Positions 46,046-58,000 of a stretch of 64,000 bases of DNA are shown here, piece by piece (within the stretch, counting starts at the first letter, position 1; every line of letters starts with the position of its first letter). This DNA is from Sweltsa coloradensis (taxonomy: Eukaryota > Arthropoda > Insecta > Plecoptera > Chloroperlidae): NCBI GenBank assembly GCA_024449915.1, contig JAMZAV010002212.1:186001-250000 (forward strand), given 5' to 3'. The notes beneath the pieces were generated by a model, which saw only the letters and a list, made by a program, of their open reading frames with translations, was not told the origin of the DNA and did not search any database. The translations under genes and the position numbers were made by a program.

Positions 46046-49000
46046 CTGCAACACAGACAAAATACACGTTACAATCATTTCCAGAATGATTTACTGTCCC
46101 CCACTGAAAATCAGTTATATAACTGAGTGGGTAGACTCTAAATACATTTTTTTTTTTAAAATTTAATCTTCACAGCCTACATAATCACTTGCAAGTTAAC
46201 GCCCATGAACAATTACATCTGCGACATAGGCGTATGGTGTCTAGTATGTGTATAAATAATTGTAATGTTATATTATACATAAGGTGAAAGTAATAATATA
46301 CTGTGCTATTAATTATAACTTAAACGCTCTCAATCAATTAAATTTTTACTTTAATCTTAACAGGAAATACGAATTATTGTGAAAATAACAATTTGTCTTT
46401 TCCACCATCTGTTGCATCGTCAATTATGAAATACGTACTTGATTGATCATGTATGAATCTGTCCAAACTAAACAAAAGTCGTTACATATTTTCTCCACGT
46501 GAAGCCCGAGGCAGCTCCAGTGACACTCGAAGACTAATGTATCTCTTACTTCTATACCCATTGTTCTGATCCAGCCGACTATTAACGCAATGTTCCCATC
46601 GTGTTTCTCACAGAGGCGCGTGCGAACTTTATAGCTGTCCGAGTGCTGATACCGACAGCAGAGTATTACACCTGTCTTCACACTTGTTGCTCCTGCCCGG
46701 ACCGCGATCTACTCTACCACGTGAAGCCCGAGGCAACTCCAGTGACACTCGAAGACTAATGTATCTCTTACTTCTATACCCATTGTTCTGATCCAGCCGA
46801 CTATTAACGCAATGTTCCCATCGTGTTTCTCACAGAGGCGCGTGCGAACTTTATAGCTGTCCGAGTGCTGATACCGACAGCAGAGTATTACACCTGTCTT
46901 CACACTTGTTGCTCCTGCCCGGACCGCGATCTACTCTACCACGTGAAGCCCGAGGCAACCCAGTGACACTCGAAGACTAATGTATCTCTTACTTCTATAC
47001 CCATTGTTCTAATCCAGCCGACTATTAACGCAATGTTCCCATCGTGTTTCTCACAGAGGCGCGTGCGAACTTTATAGCTGTCCGAGTGTTGATACCGACA
47101 GCAGAGTATTACACCTGTCTTCACACTTGTTGCTCCTGCCCGGACCGCGATCTACTCTACCACGTGAAGCCCGAGGCAACTCCAGTGACACTCGAAGACT
47201 AATGTATCTCTTACTTCTATACCCATTGTTCTGATTCCAGCCGACTATTAACGCAATGTTCCCATCGTGTTTCTCACAGAGGCGCGTGCGAACTTTATAG
47301 CAGTCCGAGTGTTGATACCGACAGCAGAGTATTACACCTGTCTTCACACTTGTTGCTCCTGCCCGGACCGCGATCTACTCTACCACGTGAAGCCCGAGGC
47401 AACACCAGTGACACTCGAAGACTAATGTATCTCTTACTTCTATACCCATTGTTCTGATCCAGCCGACTATGTTCGCAATGTTCCCATCGTGTTTCTCACA
47501 GAGGCGCGTGCGAACTTTATAGCTGTCCGAGTGTTGATACCGACAGCAGAATATTACACCTGTCTTCACACTTGTTGCTCCTGTCCGGACCGCGATCTCG
47601 TCCCAGGCTCTCCCGAGCCACGCAGGAGTCAACGACCAACGGGGTCGGAATCAAAGAATTAAGTAATTTACCCTTGGCCAGTTAGTTCGGACGTAAATCT
47701 CCTAGATGAAGTGCTCGAGCTCAATCAATATAGACCAACGTGCTCCTCGCTGTGACTGTGACGTCACGGGCCGGGCTGCTGAGAACCTCAAGCCATCAGA
47801 TGTGCGGAGGGCTACCTGACTATAAACTAGGAAAACGCTTAAGTCCCGCCGCGTTGTTGGATGAGCGTAATTGGTGCATTGAGCTGCCATGTGTTATGCG
47901 GATTTTCTGTTGTTCTGTGAAAAAATTATTACTAAATTTATTTTATTTATGGGTAAATTGCTACGTAGGCCCTACATCGAGCCAGATGGTGAATGCTGAT
48001 ATTTATAAAAAAAAACTAAAAAAAAGACGTAGACATTTTGATTATCATCGTTCTACATCCGAGTTCTAAAAGAAATTAAGAGTAAATATTTTACAAAACA
48101 CAATCATATTTCCCCAACTATTGCGCTTTTATTTGATTATGTTTTAGTTTGGGACGCTAAACTTCAATATTTACACACTTTTCTGTCCGTCCGTCCGTCC
48201 GTCTGTGCGTGTGTCACGTCTAACGATAAATCCTGACACGACGTCCGATACAAGAATGATATAGAATGATTTTAGTGACTCCGAGTGTGAAGTAAGTGGC
48301 TAGCCCCCTATAAAGTTCGAAAACTCATGACCCGGCACCTCCACCAACACGGAATGTGATTACAAGCGAAGAACATTACCCGGCACCTCCACCAACACGG
48401 AATGTGATTACAAGCGAAGAACATTACCCGGCACCTCCACCAACACGGAATGTGATACAAGCGAAGAACATTACCCGGCACCTCCACCAACACGGAATGT
48501 GATTACAAGCGAAGAACATTACCCGGCACCTCCACCAACACGGAATGTGGATAACAAGCGAAGAACATTACCCGGCACCTCCACCAACACGGAATGTGAT
48601 TACAAGCGAAGAACATTACCCGGCACCTCCACCAACAACGGAATGTGATTACAAGCGAAGAACATTACCCGGCACCTCCACCAACACGGAATGTGATTAC
48701 AAGCGAAGAACATTACCCGGCACCTCCACCAACACGGAATGTGATTACAAGCGAAGAACATTACCCGGCGCTGTCACCAAAAAGCTTATCGAACAACGAA
48801 ATATTTTATTTTTGTATTCTTCTTCGACGACGAGTTGTAATTAATTATCTTCATTCCTTCTCTTGGTTACTCTAACTTTCTCGTACTTGTCTCCATCCAT
48901 AGGACACAAAATGTAGATAATAAGTAGATATCAGTTTGATTAACTTCTCTACGTCAATGCGAATTTGCTTGACGAGAAGACCGCGAATAAACCACCTTCA

Positions 49001-52000
49001 ATTTTACAGACATCCAGTCAACAAAGTCCATTCATATCCTCCACTAGGTTTGACCTACTTGTAAGGAAGAAGACTACTACAGATTTCTGCTCTGGTATAC
49101 ATCATATACACAGTTTCTTTTTTCTAGACAAATAAACATTTCAAGCAAAATCAAGTCAAAGCTTTTTGTGATGGTCTCTTGTATTTAATGATGATTTGAA
49201 CATAAATTTAGAAAGCAACTTCCCCGAGAATGGTAGCGTTTTTGACATGCACACTTTAGGGGCTCATAATTGATGTTGCTCGTTGTTTTTAGTGTTAATT
49301 CAAAAACGATTATAAGAACAATAAATATGCCATATGTTCAAATCGTTTACAATTAGAATGAGATGACTATACACATAACGACCCTATCAAACAACGAATA
49401 AACAATTTAAGGTGACCTCTATTTTAACGATAGCTTTTCATAAACAGTTTCAAATCGGACGTGTTTTATAGCACAATACGTGATTGTGTTTAGAATAGTG
49501 CTGGTACGTTCAATATGAAACGGGTGTAATTGAATTGACCCTAAAACTGTAACTATCCATGACTGGACATGACACGCATTAAACGTGACGTAATATCAGG
49601 ATACTAAGACAGAAATAACAGGCTAGATGTTTTGTTTAAAGCGCATTGCAACTCAATGGTTTAGCACATTCGCATGCAGGGCCGTATTAAGGCATAGGCT
49701 AAGTAGGCTGGAGCCTGGGGCGCCGGCATTTTGGGGGCGCCAAAGCGCCCCCACTCGGCTCCGTGGGCAAAGGCGTCTAACTCCTTACAAACAACAACTA
49801 ATAACTTAAAAATTATCGACAAAATCATGCTAAATCCAGTAAGATGCCCCCATTTGCAATGTCAAAATCAAAATTTTCTGGGGCTATGCGCTCCAGACCC
49901 ACACTAGCTGGGAGGCATCCCCGCCGTAGCCCCCATTGTAACGGGATTTATACTTTTTCCGAAACCATTGTTTCATGGCCAGTTCTACTAGGAAACTTCG
50001 CAAACGCTTTTTCAGGTGCGTTGTTGGATGAGCGTAATTTCGCGTAAAATTGCGACTTTCAAGAGAAATCATTTTTTGATTGTGCTAAAATTTCACTCGA
50101 ATATATTAATTCTGTGTGTGTTCTGTGTGTTAAGATTCTGTGAAAAAATCATAACAATCGGATAAAGCATGTAGGTGTTTTAAGTCGAATAATATGTTTT
50201 AAACGAAAAAAACGTAAAATTGCGATTTTCAGAAGAAATAATAATTGTTCAATTGCGCTCAAATTTCACACAGATATATTAATTCATAAAATTAAGGTTC
50301 TGTTGAAAAAAATCTTTACAATAGGATATAAAGCATGTAGGGCCTAGGTGTTATAGGTTGAAGAAATTAAAAAAGAAACACGATAAAACCGTAATAAAAT
50401 TGCGATTTTCATGAGAAATAATCTTTCGATTGCGCTAAAAATTCACACGAATATATATATTAATTCAGAAAATCAAGTTTTCGTGAAATAATTGTTACAA
50501 TCGAATAAAGAATGTAAGTGTTATAAGCCGAAGAAATTTTTAAAAAATCGTGCGGTTTTTATGAGAAATACTTTTTTGATTGCGATCAAAAACGTGGCAG
50601 TTCTAAGTTCAGAGATTTCGAAGGCCTCCAGAAAATTTCATCGCAATTGGAGTATCGGTTTAGCCGGAATGTGTTAACAAACACACAAAAATACAAACAG
50701 AAAAAAGAAAGAAAATAAATATTCCGGATTTTTTTCTCCAGTGCAGTAGGATGCACTCTTCGCTTCGCTCACTACGCTCATCCAAAAGTGTTTTATTGCC
50801 CCCGCCCCCCCTACCAAAATGCACTACCGGCGCCACTAACACATTTTTAATTTAAAATTACGCTCATATCATTGACACCTTTGCCAAGGAAAGGGCAAAA
50901 AAAAATTGCTTGCCAATGCTTGATTTGCGCGACTACAACGGACGAGTCTATACGGCCAGGGAAATTATACAATGTGGTGATCGAGTTGAATTGCTAGTTA
51001 CTAGTTACCTACTTTTTCTTTTTAAGCTAAAATGCATGCATATTATGTTTTTCAACATGTTGAAATTAGGTGGTTGGGGGGGGGGGGGGGGCGCATTTTT
51101 GTTTTAAGCCTATGGGCGCCAAATGTCTTAATCCGGCCCTGTTCGCATGGAATCTAAAAGTGGCGTTTATCACTATAGGAATAATACTTTGTTTGTACAA
51201 AATTCCATTATCTCATCCCACTGGTGCTAGCTTTCGTGCTGGTAGAGTGCATTCAAAAGAGATGTTGATCAAGCAGAAGGACACATTTTGGTATTAAAAT
51301 AACATACTAGGAATTAAATAAGGGAACACGAAAGAGGACGATAAACGTGACAAATATTACATTTTATTTATAAATGTTACAGTTTTTGTTAAGGCTGTGC
51401 TGTGTTGACCAAAAAACAAAATCCAAAACATTCATAAAACAGTTATAGAAATCAACAAAAAAATGTTTTTGGTTGCTGAGTTTTTCAAAAAGTATACTAT
51501 TTGGATGGCTGATATTTTTATTGTAGCTTACTCATCTATGGCTATAGAATGAGGTATTTTGAAATGTATAGATTTCGTATGTTAAGATCTAAATTTTTTT
51601 TTCTTTTGACGGTACAATTACTACCATAAAAAAGTACCGGAAAATTTAAACACTAAAATGTAAGGTTTTGAGGATACACATTTCAAAATACCTAACTCTA
51701 TAGTCAAAGATGAGTGTAAGCCACAATAAAAATATCAGCCATCCAAGTGGTATACGTTTAGCAAAACTTAGCACCCAAAATCGTTAAAGAAAAGTAGCAA
51801 TAGCGGAAGTAAGCATCAACTAAAAAAAAAAAAATAAATTATTTGGTCTTTTCAAAAGACTGCGATTAATTACCTATCTGTAAGTAAGATTTTATTCATA
51901 TAGATTCTTCTTCGGCAATACGTTGATTAAGTAGCTCGGTTTCTAAGTTGGGAGATTCTTCAATTTGTTAATGTATAAAAGGTTTTACAATTAATTTCAT

Positions 52001-55000
52001 TTGCAATTAACCGACAGGGTATTGTTGTAAGATGTATTCATTTAATCAGATATCGTTCACAATTTGATCGTGTCTAAAAGACTTTGGATGTTCGTGAAAC
52101 AACACTGACATCTCTGTCTGTCAAAATCTGGCATACGAATGGTAATATCCGCATTGGTGAGACAGCTGTCACAGCTTGATGCTGTTTACTACCGAACCCT
52201 TAGATCAATTCTCTTTTCATTCACAGTCAGCCGAGTGTCAATATTTACATTCGGATGACGCTTCCTGAACCGTTCACAGACGACAAACTTACACATGCAC
52301 GACTGCGGTATGTTTTGAAAATAGTACACGCACATACAAGTAAATAATAATATTTGAGAGGAATACACTTTTCAAATGTGACAGTTGAAAAATACAAATC
52401 CAAACTGCCATATTTTATATTATTGTCTTCCTCCCAGAAAGAGATACTATCTCCAATTACTCACGGAAAAACTGCCTGCAGGGTAGGCCTACTCAACAGG
52501 TGTCTGGCTGGCTAGATATTTTGGTGTTAGGATAGTTGAGAGCAAAATGTACAAAGCAAAGGCTGTTTTAAGTGGAATAAATTCCCTGTATTCGCATAAA
52601 CGACAGAAGGTGCTCGAGAAAAACTTGCAGCCAGGATTGCCAAAGGCGAGGAACGAAACCGAGACCTTCTGAATCAAAGTCTCACGCTTTACTCTTGAGC
52701 TACATCTGCGTTTCAAGATAGTAAGATAATGTCGATATTATTATCAGGATGTCAATGTATCCGTGAACCATAGCGGTAATATAACAATAATCAAGGAGAT
52801 CCTACACAGACTAAAGCCAATCGATACGACTACTACCAACTGAGTGGGTGGTCCAATCAGACTGTATTGACATGTTAAGAGGCAAGTACCGAGGATAAAT
52901 TTAGAACACCAAAAACACGTTATCAATAAATTTAAGAATAGCCCTAGTCTTAGTTCCGAACCTTTGGATGACGTCAAAACGACAAACCCGTCTCCGCCGC
53001 CGAAGTCAAAAGTTCCGAAATATCCATCATGTTATCGTGTTCGCACCTCGTTACATTCTCCGAGCTACTTTTAGTTTTATACGCGTGACGTCTCATAACC
53101 ATGAGGGATTGTTATACACTTCCCGCTCGGAAGTATACACACAACGTAGCTCCCACAAGGCAGAGGATAGAAAGAATTACCAAACTGTTCCGGACAGTAT
53201 AGAAAAGGGCAATTATCTTCATGTTAATGAAAGTAATGATTTTAAACATAAGCCCGCTTTGTGGATATAGTTATTGATTGATAGTAATTGTCGTAAAAAT
53301 CTGCCCCGAAAGGGGAACGGACCCAGTACCTCCGGTTTTACGTACCAGTTCTCTAACAATTTTGAGTTACATCGGGGCCCCAAAGGCCAAGACAAACCTT
53401 TACTAAAATGGCTATTTTGTTGTGACATTTTGAGTTACATGATATAAATCATGTAAATTAAGTTTTAGATGTCTATGAAGAATCTGCACAATGTCCATTT
53501 AGTTTCAGGTAGGCCTATATTTCGGCATAAATATATTGTTTCAGTTAAATAATTTTACTCATTACATTGTAGTGAGTCTATATTCTGAACGTGAAACGTG
53601 AAACGGCGATGAGCCCGAACCATACAGTATGGTATCTCAATGGCCCGAACCTACCACATTTCAGGTTAGAGCCTGGACAAATAAACAACGTGCGATTTGT
53701 AAAACTTACGCGGGACAACGTGCATATTTCCACCAGAGAAGGTCACACGAGGCGGTGTATGTGCGACAAAAACTAAGTTGCGTCGCATCTCGTCCTTACA
53801 TCTGCTTGGGAAGCGATGTTCTACGCATCAGCACCTCGTATTGTGCTTCACACGGACTCGGCAAAGACATTGTTAGTTTAGATCAGAGTCAACTTATGTA
53901 GCTCGTTCAATGGACGGGTTAGTTTACCGTATCAACAGACATAAAATGTGATGAGGAAATGAAAATCTATTCTCGAGGCATAGTGAAAATGTTATGGTTT
54001 GTTGTGGTGTGGCGTGCCAGTAACATAACGTGCACCAATTGTATCCCTATGAAATGTAGGAAACCAAGTCTGCATCCGCGGGTGGCAAACATTAAAATAT
54101 ACTGTACATTCATAGAATAACTAGAATTTGTGAGTACGGCTTCTGTCCATGTCCCCTCATCATAATGTCGCCAGTGAAAAGCTTTAAAGTACACCAGAGC
54201 ACGCAAGGGGGCAAGCGTAGTTCGGGTCACACAACAGCTACTTTATAAACTGACAGTCAAGTCATCCGGATGCAAGTAGGGCCTACCTACCGCAAACCAT
54301 GGCGTCTGTGCATTATGAGATGGACTTGATTCTGCATATGTACTGAGAGTCTTAGAGACGACCTTGATGGCTAAGCTTCAAGATGAGCCGTTGCCCCCCC
54401 CCCCCCTTTAAACCCCTTCAAAGTTTGATGCTACTTTTTTTCTCTTCCTGTGTGACATACGAAGAATTAATGGCAAGCTCGTGACTGGCCCGCTTGCTTG
54501 AAGTATGGCCGTGTCACCAACGCCATGTGCGCCTGCTAAGCATCTGCTTTAGCAGAGAATCGTAAAGAAAGAACAGCTAAATAAAAATAAACATTTCCAT
54601 GAAGCAGGTGAACGATCTCCTCGCTGTACGATTGCATGCAGGTCCTCCCATAAACCACCAGTGAGCACTCTATGGAAGCCATATGCTTGTCACTTACGAC
54701 GGCTACCTCTCATACATCCATAAAATACTTTAAGATAGCGTTATCATTTATTGTACATTATAAAATTGTGTAGTAATGCCCCGACTGAAAACCGGTTATT
54801 GTAAATCAATTAGTACATACTATTTTTTAAATAAATGCCGATTTGTGGGTTCCAAGTAGGCAAATGCAAATTCAATAATGCTCTGCTGAACCTTTCTTGA
54901 TGAGAAACGGGTAAATTTATCTGGACATTTGATTAAATTCATTAATACATTACCATTGTAGATCAACTTCCACCGCGTTATTTACAAGATACAATAATTA

Positions 55001-58000
55001 GGGCGCACCTTCAGAAAACATTACAACGGTAAACTATTATGCATTGTCTCTATCTAAACATGCTAAACATGCCAGGCCAGGCCTACCAACTACACAAGGT
55101 CCGTGAAGTCGTCCTCATGGCTAAACGCATCGCGAATACCAACATTCCCAGAAAGCGCTAACAGCGAGCGAGGTGTCTCAGGTGATAAATTTCGTTATTG
55201 GACCTCGTCGTCAATGATTCCCTGGAACTCCCTACAAGAACACAGTGCACTGCCCGTATCGGTCCGGAACTACGTCACGATGTTGTACGAGGCGGTCGGT
55301 CTTGTGAGGTACCTCGTGGGGCTGCAAGACCAATCATTACTGAGCCGAACACAGATAAACTTGATTTACTAATAGTTTATAATATAACCTCACGTTTGTC
55401 ACATTCGAGCCTGTGTCTGTGCGTGAGTCACGTCTCACGATAAAACGCGAACACGACGTCCGATTGACATGCGGCATTTTGTTGACGTTGCCATTTAACA
55501 AGAACTATACACGATGTTTTTTGTTACGGAGTAAGGGAGGAGTGGCTGGACCCCAGAAAGTATGAAAATCTTTGACCCGGCGCCTCCACCATTTTGAGTT
55601 CGAGGACAAGATAAAAGTTAACCTTTTGGTTGATTGTAACGTAATGATTGACATTACGAATTTAAAAACGTAGGTGATACATTCAGTTCCTCTCAGATGC
55701 TCTGAGGTTAAGGTACACTAAGTTGCACTGAGCTACACTCAGTTGCACTGAACCACGATATGATTTACATTCACCTCTGGCAGAGTAGAGGCACTCGCTA
55801 CCACGAAGTACCACACTCATTATGTCACCGTCTGTCACTGTCGGAAGATGTCACAAGACAATGTCGCCTACTCTTCCGCTCTGATAATCACACGAGAAGA
55901 AAACATTTGTTTAGCTGGATATTGTATTTCCCCCTTCCAAGAATGCCCGCTGTAGGGAACACCGAGTTTACCCTATGTTTCTCGATGTGATTGAAAGAAA
56001 CTAATTGGATACTTGGTTACGAATGTCTGGGACGTACTTCTTAACGCAGGAGTCGTCCAAGGTTCTCCTGTGACTACGGAAACCATGTGGATAATGTCTT
56101 CAGCCAGGTTTGACGGTCGCTGTATCCGAACCTTACTTGCACACAATAAGCCATATTATACTGTTTAGTATAATTGTTTATGTGGGGGATAAAGTGAGTG
56201 TAGTGTGCGCACCGACAAAGTAAGTTCAAGCACGAGACTCTGATTCGGGTGGTCACGAGTTCGAATCCCGTGAATGAAAATCTTGACTGGAAGTTTTAAC
56301 TAATTTTTCTAAAGTAGTTGTATTAAAACTGTTGGGATTGATCCCACAAGCCCTCGGGTATTTTATCATAAAGCGAAACTGACTTGCACCCTACATTGGG
56401 TAGTAAGACTCACCTGTGAGTACGGTAGGAGACGACAGGCGACACCCCCCAGCACCCACTCCTGTGTCAGCCTCGTCGTCGCTACGGCCGGGATGCCGAG
56501 GGCGAAGACCAAGTCAGCCGCAGCCAGGTTGAGCAGGAAACAGTTGGTCACTGTCCGCATCTCCCGATACCTGAACACAAACACAAACACAGTTGGTCAC
56601 TGTCCGCATCTCCCGATACCTGAACACAAACACAGTTGGTCACTGTCCGCATCTCCCGATACCTGAACACAAACACAACCAGTTGCTCACTGTCCGACTC
56701 TCACGATACCTGAACACAAACACAGTTGGTCACTGTCCGCATCTCCCGATACCTGAACACAAACACAGTTGGTCACTGTCCGCATCTCCCGATACCTGAA
56801 CACAAACACAGTTGGTCACTGTCCGCATCTCCCGATACCTGAACACAAACACAGTTGGTCACTGTCCGCATCTCCCGATACCTGAACACAAACACAGTTG
56901 GTCACTGTCCGCATCTCCCGATACCTGAACACAAACACAGTTGGTACACTGTCCGCATCTCCCGATACCTGAACACAAACACAGTTGGTCACTGTCCGCA
57001 TCTCCCGATACCTGAACACAAACACAAACACAGTTGGTCACTGTCCGCATCTCCTGATACCTGAACACAAACACAGTTGGTCACTGTCCGCATCTCCTGA
57101 TACCTGAACACAAACACAGTTGGTCACTGTCCGCATCTCCGATACCTGAACACAAACACAGTTGGTCACTGTCCGCATCTCCCGATACCTGAACACAAAC
57201 ACAGTTGGTCACTGTCCGCATCTCCCGATACCTGAACACAAACACAGTGGGTCACTGTCGCATCTCCCGATACCTGAAACACAAACACAGTTGGTCACTG
57301 TCCGCATCTCCCGATACCTGAACACAAACACAGACAGGAGTGGTCACCGTCCGCATCTCCCGATACCTAAACACAAACACAGTTGGTCACTGTCCGCATC
57401 TCCCGATACCTGAACACAAACACAGTTGGTCACTGTCCGCATCTCCCGATACCTAAGAACACAACACACAGTTGGTCACATAGTCCATTTCAGGTACCTG
57501 AACAATACACAGTGTCACTGTCGATTTAGATACCTGAACCCAACACAGTTGAGCACTAGTCGCATTGATATGAAGCATCAAATTCACAGTTTTCACTGCC
57601 GCATCCCGATACCTGAATCAAGATCACGCTGATCATCTGTCGACGATTCCCGGCATACCTGAACAAAAAGTTGTCTGTCGGCAAATTCACGATAGCGACT
57701 TGAACGCTAATACAAGTTGGTTCACTGATCGCAATCCACCAGGCTACTCTGACCCAACGACAGTGCGTACTGTCCGCATTAGATAGAAACAACAGCAAAG
57801 TTGGTCACTGTCGATCTATCCCTGACCAACCAGTATGGGTATGTCCCATCCCAAGAACACAGACACGTTGGTCACGTGCATCTCCGATTACCGGAAAAAA
57901 CACAGTTGGTCATGTCAGTGCACTCGATACTGACCTAAACGTTGGTTGTCACGATTCTCAACCTGACAAAACGACATGGTTCTGGTCCGCATCTCGAACT

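Noticed and set aside
48545..48875. Proline-rich repeat protein on the + strand
   Set aside because: The 16-residue period is simply the 48-bp array; there is no start context or conserved flank.
56593..57632. Repeated HCPHLPIPEHKH-type frames
   Set aside because: They are antisense translations of the 43-bp minisatellite.
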